This document shows, piece by piece, positions 27,101 through 33,832 of a DNA stretch of 64,000 nt. The notes beneath the pieces are model-generated. The model was given only the letters and a program-made list of their open reading frames with translations. It ran no database searches and was not told the origin of the DNA. The first letter of the stretch is position 1. Each line of letters opens with the position of its first letter. The DNA is taken from the NCBI RefSeq assembly GCF_016862555.1, contig NZ_BONE01000004.1:1-64000 (forward strand), read 5' to 3'. Position numbers and translations under genes: made by a program. Source of the DNA: Asanoa siamensis (GTDB taxonomy: Bacteria > Actinomycetota > Actinomycetes > Mycobacteriales > Micromonosporaceae).

Positions 27101-27812
27101 CGCGGTGCCGCCGGGCACCTACACGGTGACGGCGACCTCGTCGGGCCAGTCGGCGTCGAAGCAGGTGACGGTGACCGCGGGCGGCACGGCGACGGCCAAC
27201 CTGGCCATCGGTGGCGGCGACCCGCCGAATCCGCCGACGGGCGGCTACACGAAGACGACCCAGCAGCGCGCGTACGTGCCGGCGACCGGCGGCAGCACGG
27301 TCCCGATCACCGGCGACGACGCGACGGCGGCGCTCACCCTGCCGTTCCCGATCCCGTTCTACGGGCAGGCGCGGACGCAGGCGTGGGTGTCGACGAACGG
27401 CTTCGTCGCGTTCGCCGAGCCCGACTGGGCCCAGCCGGAGAACGCCGCGCTCCCCGCGGCCGCACTGCCCAACGCCGGGGCGTACGCGTTCTGGGACGAC
27501 CTGGTGCTGCGCGCGGACAGCGCGATCCGCACCAGGGTCACGGGCACGGCACCCAACCGGCAGTTCGTCGTCGAGTGGAGCAACGTCGGCCACTACGGCT
27601 CGGCGTCCGCCCGCATCACGGTGCAGGCGAGCTTCGGCGAGGACGGCGTGATCGCCTTCAACTACACCGACCTGGCGGCCTCGAAGACCCGCGAACGCGG
27701 CGACAGCGCGACGGTGGGCCTGGAGAACCCGACGGGCACGGCCGCTGTCCAACACTCCTTCAACCAGCCGGTCCTGGCCGACAACCAGGCGATCGTCTTC
27801 ACGCCGAACTGA
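24120..27812 (+). CDS. Secreted PQQ-type sugar dehydrogenase with PKD and beta-sandwich domains (paralogue 2)
   Basis: 1,230 residues from GTG 24120, chosen because GGAG lies 6 bases upstream and a clean signal peptide (1-32, ending APAAA) follows; ATG 24108 in frame is an alternative. Same domain order as the upstream paralogue: GSDH propeller with HAIGNIGFGPDG and SGGDG, PKD from about 467, the Cys/His segment CYPDGSCHTHNV, a beta-sandwich, a carboxypeptidase-regulatory-like domain, and a second beta-sandwich ending IVFTPN, as in copy 1. The Gly-rich linker GGGGGG near 26356 replaces a Cys-containing linker in copy 1. Secreted; substrate unknown. No PQQ biosynthesis gene is nearby. Confidence 0.88.
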   Translation: MSLSVRRFLAGLLASVLGAPLTVGVLAAPAAAGPPPTGFTERVVMSGLSNPTKLVFAPDGRILVAQKNGVVKIFDDLSDTTPTVLADLSDEVFTYGDMGLLGLAVPPNFPASPYVYVSYTYDGPIGGSAPTYDDRCANLGDCVVSNRVSRLRVAGDVMTGNEQVLLHDWCVQYETHAIGNIGFGPDGALYVSGGDGASPAFPDYGQRGTVTNACGDPGAPVGGTMTPPTAEGGALRSQDVRTPGDPTGLNGTFIRVDPATGAALPDNPMAGSSDPNTRRILAYGLRNPYRWAFRPGTSEVWFGDVGWRNWEEIDRLANPLDGPVENFGWPCYEGNEDQNGYNAPNLSLCENLYSQGQNAVVWPQYTYHHAAQVASGDGCPTGGSSPSALAFYPASGGNYPATYRGALFFGDYARQCVWAMLPGAGGVPDAANIVPFTSTAATPVDLEIGPDQRLYYVDHNGGTIRRFDYNTGNQPPTAAVTATPTAGNAPLAVSFDAAGTTDPDPGEVLSYQWDFTNNGSWDASGVTASYTYGATGVYTARLRVTDLGGLASEKTVQILVGTGAPTAVIDTPASNPSFKVGDAVSFTGHATDPQQGTLPASALHWQLLMQHCYPDGSCHTHNVQEWDGVAGGTFNAPDHEFPSYLELKLTATDSGGLSHTVTRRLDPRHVDLTFQSNPPGLQLSVNGVLVTTPATHTVLAGSTNSISAPTPQSGYAFDRWSDNGAATHVVVAPDNPTTYTATYESTGGGGGGAYEVSDSTGQPFVGAAATTLPLSGDDVKQQVSLPFAFPFYGVAQNSVWVTSNGFLSFADPGWTGLIAENTALPNGTAPNAGIYPFWDDLVLRADSAIRTETLGSAPNRRFVVEWENIGHYGSNSARLSISAVLHESGRIDFNYDLLNSAREYGNSATVGVEDPAGAAATTYSFNQANLANGKRITFTPAGEGPEEPPAPTTGTVRGTVTNAGTGAPIVGASVTLAPGGGSTVTASGGGYQFGAVPPGTYTVTATSSGQSASKQVTVTAGGTATANLAIGGGDPPNPPTGGYTKTTQQRAYVPATGGSTVPITGDDATAALTLPFPIPFYGQARTQAWVSTNGFVAFAEPDWAQPENAALPAAALPNAGAYAFWDDLVLRADSAIRTRVTGTAPNRQFVVEWSNVGHYGSASARITVQASFGEDGVIAFNYTDLAASKTRERGDSATVGLENPTGTAAVQHSFNQPVLADNQAIVFTPN

Positions 27813-27832
27813 ACGCCCGCTACGGTCACGGG

Positions 27833-28900
27833 ATGGCTCCCTCGTGGACGTTCGCCGTCGATCCGACCGATCTGAGTCGCACCACCGTCGCGCACGGGGT
27901 GGCCGGGGAGGTCGGCGACGGTGAGGCGTTGCTGCGGGTCGACCGGGTCGGCCTGACCGCCAACAACGTGACCTACGCCGTGCTCGGCGAGGCCTTCCGT
28001 TATTGGCGGTTCTTCCCGCCCGCCCACCGCGGCCTCGAGGCGGGCTGGGGGCTCGTGCCGTTGTGGGGCTTCGCCGACGTGGTCGCCTCGACGGTCGAGG
28101 GGGTGACGGCGGGGCAGCGCGTCTACGGCTACCTCCCGCCCGCGACCCACCTGGTCGTGCGGCCCGAGCGGGTCGACGCCAACGGGTTCCGGGACGCGGC
28201 CGCGCATCGGGCCGACCTGCCCTCGCCCTACAACGCCTACCGGCTGACCACCGGTGACGCGGCCTACCGGGCCGACGAGGAGGACCTGCTGGTGCTCTTC
28301 CGGCCGCTGTTCTTCACGTCGTTCATGCTCGCCGACTACCTGGCCGACAACGGCTTCTTCGGCGCCACGACGCTCGTGCTGTCGTCGGCGTCGAGCAAGA
28401 CGGCGTACGCCGCCGCCTTCGAGTTGCGCGGCCGCGGCCCGCGGGTCGTCGGGCTCACCTCGCCGGGCAACGTGGCCTACACCGCGTCGCTCGGCTGTTA
28501 CGACGACGTCCTCTCGTACGCCCAGGTCGAGACCCTGCCCCCGGCACCGACCGCCTATCTCGACCTGTCCGGCGCGCCCGCGACCCGCGCGTCGCTGCGT
28601 GAGCACCTCGGTGGGCACCTGATCCGGGACGTGGCGGTCGGGCTGACCTACCAGGTGCCCAACATCGAGGCCGCCGGCGAGTTCTTCTTCGCGCCGACCC
28701 AGATGCGCAAGCGTGGCGCCGACTGGGGCCGCGACGAGCTCGACCGGCGGTTCGCCCAGGCGTGGCGGCGGTTCCTCGACGCGCTCGGCGACCGGATCGA
28801 CATCCAGGTCGGCCACGGCCCCGAGGCGCTGCGCACCGCGTGGCTCGACGCCGTCGCCGGCCGTACGCCCGCCCGGATCGGCCAGGTCGTCCAGCTCTGA
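27833..28900 (+). CDS. DUF2855 family protein
   Basis: 355 residues from ATG. The family resembles zinc-free medium-chain dehydrogenase/reductases. The N-terminal part with NNVTYAVLGE and WGFADV looks like a GroES-like fold, and VLSSASSKTAYAAAF at about 182-196 sits where a nucleotide-binding loop would be. GLTSPGN follows in the second strand-helix pair. The usual Rossmann GxGxxG is missing, so a cofactor cannot be assumed. Cytosolic. Its function is not established in the literature I know. It starts 20 bases after the sugar dehydrogenase stop. Confidence 0.85.
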   Translation: MAPSWTFAVDPTDLSRTTVAHGVAGEVGDGEALLRVDRVGLTANNVTYAVLGEAFRYWRFFPPAHRGLEAGWGLVPLWGFADVVASTVEGVTAGQRVYGYLPPATHLVVRPERVDANGFRDAAAHRADLPSPYNAYRLTTGDAAYRADEEDLLVLFRPLFFTSFMLADYLADNGFFGATTLVLSSASSKTAYAAAFELRGRGPRVVGLTSPGNVAYTASLGCYDDVLSYAQVETLPPAPTAYLDLSGAPATRASLREHLGGHLIRDVAVGLTYQVPNIEAAGEFFFAPTQMRKRGADWGRDELDRRFAQAWRRFLDALGDRIDIQVGHGPEALRTAWLDAVAGRTPARIGQVVQL

Positions 28901-28910
28901 CGGCCGACGA

Positions 28911-29420
28911 CTATGCGGCGACCCGGCGGGCGAAGGCCGTCACGTTGGCCATGGCCCGCTCGATCCGCTCCTCCAGCGTCAGCGTCTCCTCGCGGCGCAC
29001 CATCCGCATCTTGGGTTGCCGCTTGCCACGGAGATAGAGCGAGCAGGCGAGGTCGGCGCAGAGATATTGACCGACCGTGTTGCCGTTGCGGCCGGCCGGG
29101 CCCGCGAGCGGCGCGACGAACAGCGCGACCCCGGAGGCCGCGTGCTCGGTGAGGCAGACGTGGCACATGCTCGACCGCGTCAGGCCGGCCGCCCGGCGCG
29201 GCTCGGGGCGGCGCAGCACGATGCCCGTCGGCCCGTCGTCGCCCGGCAGCACCAGCAGCGCCCGCAGCGGGGCGGCCGGGTCGGTCCAACCGAGGAAGTC
29301 GAGGTCGGCCCAGGGCACGCCGCCACCGGCGAAGCCGGCGGGCAGCCGGATCCGGCCGGCCTCGCCCTTGCTGCAGTTGACGAACGAGTCCCGGATGGCG
29401 TCTTCGGTCAGTGGTTCCAC
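28911..29420 (-). CDS. FBP-type EF-G-binding zinc-finger protein
   Basis: 169 residues from GTG 29420; the family start EPLTEDAIRDSFVNCSKGEA decides it. The C-terminal treble-clef zinc finger is visible: C86/C89 in MCHVC and C121/C126 in LCADLAC, with the typical GNTVGQYLC and LYLRGKR. Proteins of the FusB/FBP family bind elongation factor G and help it leave the ribosome. FusB proper gives fusidic acid resistance; the actinobacterial members are mostly uncharacterised. A TAGCTT -10 box with -35 ATGACC lies so close that the mRNA is probably leaderless. Convergent with the DUF2855 gene. Confidence 0.88.
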   Translation of the reverse strand: MEPLTEDAIRDSFVNCSKGEAGRIRLPAGFAGGGVPWADLDFLGWTDPAAPLRALLVLPGDDGPTGIVLRRPEPRRAAGLTRSSMCHVCLTEHAASGVALFVAPLAGPAGRNGNTVGQYLCADLACSLYLRGKRQPKMRMVRREETLTLEERIERAMANVTAFARRVAA

Positions 29421-29427
29421 GCTGGCG

Positions 29428-29456
29428 AAGCTAACCGCCGCCCGCCACCGGGTCAT
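29428..29456 (-). promoter_or_regulatory. Promoter of the FBP gene, probably giving a leaderless mRNA
   Basis: Reverse strand: -35 ATGACC (29451-29456), 17-base spacer, -10 TAGCTT (29428-29433), then 7 bases to the GTG at 29420. The start site would fall on the start codon. No Shine-Dalgarno sequence precedes the GTG. Confidence 0.5.
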
Positions 29457-29463
29457 CCGGTTT

Positions 29464-30333
29464 TCAGCTCCGGTCGGCGACCTGGACCTGGCTCTGGGCG
29501 AGCGCCCGGCGATGCCGCACCGGCATCCGCAGGCTCTCCGCGACGTCGAGCACGTTCTGGTCCTGGGTGACCGTGAAGCCGTGCCGGCCGAGCAGGGTCG
29601 CCATCGCGGTGGGGGCCCAGGTCGAGCGCCAGGGCTCCCGGGTGAAGACGCTGGACCGGCCGGCGGACCGGGCGAGCGCCCGGGCGACCAGGAAACCGAG
29701 GCGCAGGAACGGCACGGGGAGCTGGAAGTTGACGACCAGGCGGCTGCCGGGCGCCGAGCAGGCCGCCAGCGCCCCGACCGTGGCCTCGACGTCAGCCGGC
29801 GTGAGATAGGGGACGACGCCTTCCCAGATCCAGGTGGTCGGCCGGTCGCGGCCGTGCCCGGCGGCGGCGAGGGACCGGCTCAGGTCGTCGGTGCGGAAAT
29901 CGACGGGTACGAAGGCCGGTGCCCGGCCGGTGAGCGCGGTGGCGCGGTCCCGCTTGTCCCGCTGCGAGGCCGGCTGGTCGACCTCGAACACCGCGCCGCC
30001 GGCGAGTTCCGGCATCCGCCAGGCGCGGCCGTCGAGCCCGGCGCCGAGGATCACGACCTGCGCGAGCGGCCCGGCGCGCAGCGCGTCGTCGATGGCCACG
30101 GTCCGCGGCACCATCAGCTCGGTGATCGCGGCGACGCCTTCGTAGGCGACCCGCGCCTGCCAGTCCCGCGGCGCCGCGCCGTCGCGGACCCACGCCACTG
30201 GCACGCGCTCGTCGGCGCGCAGCAGCGGCAGGGCGGTGGGGTCGGCGAACCGGTCCGGCGCGATCAGGCCGTCGGCCGCGGCGCGGCCCTGGCACACCAG
30301 CACGGCGGTGCGGCTGGCGGGTGTCTCGGGCAT
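29464..30333 (-). CDS. SAM-dependent methyltransferase, TIGR00027/LCM type
   Basis: 289 residues from ATG 30333, which overlaps the upstream stop as TGATG; the frame is open 12 codons further back. N-terminal PETPASRTAVLVCQGRAAAD is the family opening. SAM-binding signature LGAGLDGRAWR, then EVDQPASQRDKR and IWEGVVPYLTPADV match actinobacterial O-methyltransferases related to leucine carboxyl methyltransferases. The acceptor is unknown. It is coupled to the aldose-epimerase-like gene of the galactose locus, so it is probably co-transcribed, though no sugar role is obvious. Confidence 0.9.
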   Translation of the reverse strand: MPETPASRTAVLVCQGRAAADGLIAPDRFADPTALPLLRADERVPVAWVRDGAAPRDWQARVAYEGVAAITELMVPRTVAIDDALRAGPLAQVVILGAGLDGRAWRMPELAGGAVFEVDQPASQRDKRDRATALTGRAPAFVPVDFRTDDLSRSLAAAGHGRDRPTTWIWEGVVPYLTPADVEATVGALAACSAPGSRLVVNFQLPVPFLRLGFLVARALARSAGRSSVFTREPWRSTWAPTAMATLLGRHGFTVTQDQNVLDVAESLRMPVRHRRALAQSQVQVADRS

Positions 30334-31079
30334 CACCTCGACGGTAGCGCGGTGATCCTCAGCCGCCATTCACACACACCGGACGCGGGCACGACCGCGG
30401 CGTCGGCCGGCCCGGCCTCCGCCAGGTCCCAGACCCTGCCGAGCATGGGCTCGACCCCGATGCTGCGGTACGGGCGGTCCGCCGGCCAGCCGCGCAGGTT
30501 GCGCCAGAGCGCGGTGGACACCGGCTGGCCCGGCGCGTCGAGCGTGAAGGTCAGCCGTTCGCCGTCCGCCACGGTGACCGTGGGGCAGTCGACCAGGATC
30601 GCGCCGGTCGCGGTGCCGTCGTCGGGGCCGAGCCGGGCCAGCGGCGTCGGCCAGACCTCGGGCGCGGTGCCGCCGTCCACGAGCACCCGGGTGCCGGCCG
30701 GCGCCTCCAGGACGGCGGCGGGGGACAGGTCGAGCAGCGCGTGCGCGGCCCAGACGAACCGCCAGCCGGGATCCGCCGACAGCCGGTACGCGACGCCGCC
30801 GCCGGCCTCGAACGTGCGGCGCAGCACGTAGCCGTCGCCCGCCACCGTCGCGGTCGCCTCGTCCACGACCGTCCACACCCGACTCCACGCGTCGCCGTGG
30901 TCGGGCTCGCCCCGGACGGTCGGCAGGATCTCCTCGAGCCCGCCCGCGTCGACGAACGCGGCACCCGGCCGCACGGCCGACCGTGCCGGGTCGGGCCGGT
31001 GCCACAGCCACTCCCGGCCGGCCCCGCGCAGCGAGGTCCACCGCCCGCCGTGCGAAGGGTCGGCGGCGATCGTCACCAC
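30333..31079 (-). CDS. Aldose 1-epimerase-like protein (galactose mutarotase fold)
   Basis: 248 residues. It shows features of the galactose-mutarotase superfamily: an early RWTSLRGAGREWLWHRPD, FVDAGGLEEILPTV in place of the usual GG(W)xE loop, and a YRSIGVEPMLG element resembling the NC(F/W)xGxEPxT motif. It is shorter than classical GalM (about 340) and lacks the standard catalytic histidines in their usual context, so activity is uncertain. Overlapping dgoD by 7 bases, it could equilibrate galactose anomers for the dehydrogenase step. Cytosolic. Confidence 0.7.
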   Translation of the reverse strand: MVTIAADPSHGGRWTSLRGAGREWLWHRPDPARSAVRPGAAFVDAGGLEEILPTVRGEPDHGDAWSRVWTVVDEATATVAGDGYVLRRTFEAGGGVAYRLSADPGWRFVWAAHALLDLSPAAVLEAPAGTRVLVDGGTAPEVWPTPLARLGPDDGTATGAILVDCPTVTVADGERLTFTLDAPGQPVSTALWRNLRGWPADRPYRSIGVEPMLGRVWDLAEAGPADAAVVPASGVCEWRLRITALPSR

Positions 31080-32221
31080 TCGGCGAAGGACCCGTCGTCG
31101 TGCCGCCAGACCGGGTTGCGCCAGGCGTGCCCGGCCGCGTCGGCCCGCCGGACCGCCGCCTCGTCGACGGTGATGCCGAGGCCGGGCGCGTCCCAGCGGG
31201 CGATGTGCCCCTCCACGATCCGCAGCGGCGCCGGGTCGGCCACGTAGTCGAGCAGGTCCGCGCCGCCGCGGTGGTAGTGGATGCCCATGCTCTGTTCCTG
31301 GATCAGGAAGTTGGGCGTGGCGAACGCGACCTGCAGGCTGGCCGCCAGCGCGATCGGGCCCAGCGGGCAGTGCGGGGCGAACAGCGCGCCGTAGGTCTCC
31401 GCCAGCGCGGCGATCCGGCGCACCTCGGAGATGCCGCCGGCGTGCGAGAGGTCCGGCTGCACCACGCTGACGCCCGCCTGCAGCGCGGGCAGGAAGCCGG
31501 CCCGGTCGTAGATCCGCTCGCCGGTGGCCACCGGGATCGAGGTCTGCCGCACGATCTCGCCGAGCAGGTGGGTCTGCTCAGGCACGAGCGGCTCCTCGAC
31601 CAGCAGCGGCCGGAACGGCGCGACGGCCGGCAGGATCATCCGGGCCGCCGGGAGGCTGGCCCGGCCGTGCAGGTCGATCGCCATGTCCCGGTCGTCGCCG
31701 AGCGCGGCCCGGACGGCGGCGGCGCGGGCCACGATCCCGTCGATCTCGGCGCTGGTGGGCACGGGGGACAGCCGGCCGCTGGCGTTCATCTTGACCGCGG
31801 TCATCCCGGCCGCGACGTGCTCCGCCACGGTGTCGTTCAGCTCGCCGGGCTCGTCGCCGCCGATCCACGCGTACACCCTGGCCTTGTCCCTGACCGCGCC
31901 GCCGAGCAAAGCGTGCACGGGAGCGCCGTACGCCTGCCCCGCGATGTCCCAGAGCGCCTGGTCGATGCCGGCGATCGCGCTGGAGAGCACCGGGCCGCCG
32001 CGGTAGAAGCCGCCCTTGGTCAGCACCTGCCAGTGTTGCTCGATCCGCAGCGGGTCCTCGCCGAGCAGGTATTCGGAGAGCACCTCGACCGCGGCCCGGA
32101 CCACCTCGGCGCGGCCCTCGACCACCGGCTCGCCCCAGCCCACCAGCCCCTCGTCGGTGGCGACGCGGCAGAACAGCCAGCGCGGGGCGACGAGGAACGT
32201 CTCAATCTTGTCGATCTTCAC
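31073..32221 (-). CDS. dgoD: D-galactonate dehydratase
   Basis: 382 residues from GTG, full length. Enolase superfamily, mandelate-racemase subgroup. Metal ligands D183, E209 and E235 and acid/base His185 and His284 fall at or next to the positions of the E. coli enzyme, supporting galactonate as substrate: AIDLHGRAS, LVEEPL, TGERIYDR, FAPHCPLGP. It converts D-galactonate to 2-keto-3-deoxy-D-galactonate in the non-phosphorylative (De Ley-Doudoroff) galactose pathway. Kinase and aldolase for the next steps are not in the window. It overlaps the GntR gene by 20 bases and is probably regulated by it. Confidence 0.92.
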   Translation of the reverse strand: MKIDKIETFLVAPRWLFCRVATDEGLVGWGEPVVEGRAEVVRAAVEVLSEYLLGEDPLRIEQHWQVLTKGGFYRGGPVLSSAIAGIDQALWDIAGQAYGAPVHALLGGAVRDKARVYAWIGGDEPGELNDTVAEHVAAGMTAVKMNASGRLSPVPTSAEIDGIVARAAAVRAALGDDRDMAIDLHGRASLPAARMILPAVAPFRPLLVEEPLVPEQTHLLGEIVRQTSIPVATGERIYDRAGFLPALQAGVSVVQPDLSHAGGISEVRRIAALAETYGALFAPHCPLGPIALAASLQVAFATPNFLIQEQSMGIHYHRGGADLLDYVADPAPLRIVEGHIARWDAPGLGITVDEAAVRRADAAGHAWRNPVWRHDDGSFAEW

Positions 32222-32921
32222 GGTGGGTCCTCTCCAGCCGGGCCACGTCGTCGATGGCCTGGTCGAGCAGCTTGCGCATGGCGCGCGCGGCCTGGGCGGG
32301 GTTGTGTCGCCGGATCCCGTCGACCACTGCTTTGTGGCTGGGCACCGGATCGGTGGGTCCGTCCGCGCCGTGCACCATCCGGTCGCGTTCGGCCAGACCC
32401 GTCTCGATCACCACCTCCATGCGCTGGATCAGCTCGTTGTGGGTGGCGGCGAGCAGAGCGCGGTGGAAGGCGAGGTCGGCGGCGACCGCGGCGAGCGGGT
32501 CGGCGCCGGCGTCGGCCATGTCGGCCAAAGCGGCGTCGAGTGCCGCGATGTCCTCGTCGGTGGCCCGCGCGGCGGCCAGGCTGGCCGCGCCCGGCTCGAC
32601 GATGCTGCGCAGCTCGTGCAGGTCGTCGAAGAGGCCGGGGCGGTGCGCGCGGGCGAACTGCCAGCGCAGCACGTCGGCGTCGAGCAGGCTCCAGGCCGCC
32701 CGGGGCCGCACGAACGTGCCGCGCTTGGGCCGCGCGTCGACCATGCCCTTGGCGGCGAGCACCCGCAGCGCCTCGCGCAGCACGGTGAGGCTGACGTCGA
32801 ACTCGGACTGCAGCGCGGTCAGGTCGAGGATGGCGCCCTCGGAGATCTGGCCGGTGACGATCCGCTGCGCGAGGAGCTCGACCGTCTGGCCGTGCACGCC
32901 GCGCGCCGTGTACTGCTGCAT
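32202..32921 (-). CDS. GntR-family (FadR subgroup) transcriptional regulator of the galactose locus
   Basis: 239 residues from ATG 32921, chosen because GAGAGG lies 6 bases upstream. N-terminal winged helix at about 5-75 (VSLTVLREALRVLAAKGMVD, then RPKRGTFVRP) and a C-terminal FCD ligand domain from about 90 with the typical ELRSIVEPGAASLAA, DLAFHRALLAATHN and HKAVVDGI (metal-binding His positions). Probably a repressor released by galactonate or a related sugar acid, as with DgoR (inferred). It lies between the SDR and dgoD genes; the palindrome at 33753-33771 in the divergent promoter is its likely operator. Confidence 0.9.
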   Translation of the reverse strand: MQQYTARGVHGQTVELLAQRIVTGQISEGAILDLTALQSEFDVSLTVLREALRVLAAKGMVDARPKRGTFVRPRAAWSLLDADVLRWQFARAHRPGLFDDLHELRSIVEPGAASLAAARATDEDIAALDAALADMADAGADPLAAVAADLAFHRALLAATHNELIQRMEVVIETGLAERDRMVHGADGPTDPVPSHKAVVDGIRRHNPAQAARAMRKLLDQAIDDVARLERTHREDRQD

Positions 32922-32978
32922 CCGTTGCCTCTCCCATGGTTGCGCTGTCATGCCGACCCTTCGATGACGGCCACGCCG

Positions 32979-33728
32979 TCATGCCGATCCCTTGGTGGCG
33001 GTCCAGCCGCCGTCGACCACCAGGCTCGTGCCGGTCACGTAGGCCGCTTCGGGGGAGGCGAGGAAGGCGACGGCAGCGGCCACCTCTTCGGGCGTGCCGA
33101 ATCGCTTGGCCACCGTCTCGGCCACGCTGCGCGCGCGGTCCTCCTCGGAAACCCAGTCCCAGGCGGCGGTCATGATCGGTCCAGGTAGGACGGTGTTGAC
33201 CCGTAGCGCCGGACCATACTCCACGGCGAGCTGCCGGGCCAGCGCGACAAGCCCGCCCTTGGCGGCCGCGTACGCGGGGCGGCCGGGCAGTCCGACCAGC
33301 GCGTGGACCGAGCTCACCACGACCACGCTGCCGTCGTGCGCGCGCAGGTCGGGCAGCAGTGCCTTGACACCCAGGAACGTGCCGGTGAGCGTGACCCCGA
33401 TCTGCCGCTCCCAGGACGCCAGGCTGGTCTCGCCGGCCGGGGCGACATCCACGGTGTACGCGTTGCTGACGAGCACACCCACCGGGCCGAACTCATCACG
33501 TGCGGTAGCCGCGAGCGTCGCCCAGTCGGCCTCGCTCGCCGCGTCCGCGCGGATGCCCAGCGCCCGGCCACCGGCAGCGGTGATGCGGGCTGCGACATCG
33601 TCCGTCGGGCGCACGTCCGCGAGCACCACGGCGGCCCCGTCGGCGGCTAGTCGCACCGCACAGGCAGCGCCGATGCCGCCGGCCGCACCGGTGACAACAG
33701 CAGTGCGACCTGCGAAGCTACCCGCCAT
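32979..33728 (-). CDS. SDR-family dehydrogenase, probable galactose/sugar 1-dehydrogenase
   Basis: 249 residues. Classical short-chain dehydrogenase: GAAGGIG at 14-20 (cofactor loop), D38 in LADVR favouring NAD, SNA at 88-90, catalytic S140, Y153 and K157 (VVSS, AYAAAK), and the C-terminal VTGTSLVVDGG. Genes of this family beside dgoD usually oxidise D-galactose (or L-arabinose/fucose) to the lactone, which fits the aldose-epimerase-like and galactonate dehydratase genes downstream. It is the first gene of the reverse-strand operon, divergent from the transporter. Confidence 0.87.
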   Translation of the reverse strand: MAGSFAGRTAVVTGAAGGIGAACAVRLAADGAAVVLADVRPTDDVAARITAAGGRALGIRADAASEADWATLAATARDEFGPVGVLVSNAYTVDVAPAGETSLASWERQIGVTLTGTFLGVKALLPDLRAHDGSVVVVSSVHALVGLPGRPAYAAAKGGLVALARQLAVEYGPALRVNTVLPGPIMTAAWDWVSEEDRARSVAETVAKRFGTPEEVAAAVAFLASPEAAYVTGTSLVVDGGWTATKGSA

Positions 33729-33752
33729 GGGACATCCTCCCGGATCACGATG

Positions 33753-33771
33753 TCTTCATTAATTACGAAGA
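33753..33771. promoter_or_regulatory. Candidate GntR operator in the divergent galactose promoter
   Basis: Inverted repeat TCTTC / GAAGA separated by a 9-base AT-rich centre (ATTAATTAC). It stands out because the surroundings are GC-rich. It lies 25 bases upstream of the SDR start and just upstream of the forward -35 box, so one bound regulator could control both operons. Confidence 0.5.
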
Positions 33772-33775
33772 TATG

Positions 33776-33804
33776 TTGACAGGCCATCAACCGTGATGCA
33801 ACCT
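33776..33804 (+). promoter_or_regulatory. Promoter of the galactoside transporter operon
   Basis: -35 TTGACA (33776-33781, perfect match), 17-base spacer, -10 CAACCT (33799-33804, weak). The 5' leader would be about 20 bases, followed by AGGAGG (33821-33826) and ATG at 33833. The weak -10 suits a regulated promoter. Confidence 0.5.
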
Positions 33805-33832
33805 CTTGGAAACACGACCCAGGAGGCTTCGC

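Noticed and set aside
23973-27755. A 1,260-codon reverse-strand open frame across the second sugar dehydrogenase
   Set aside because: Same reason as the previous: composition is Arg/Val/Gly-rich and featureless, while the forward strand gives a signal peptide and recognisable domains.
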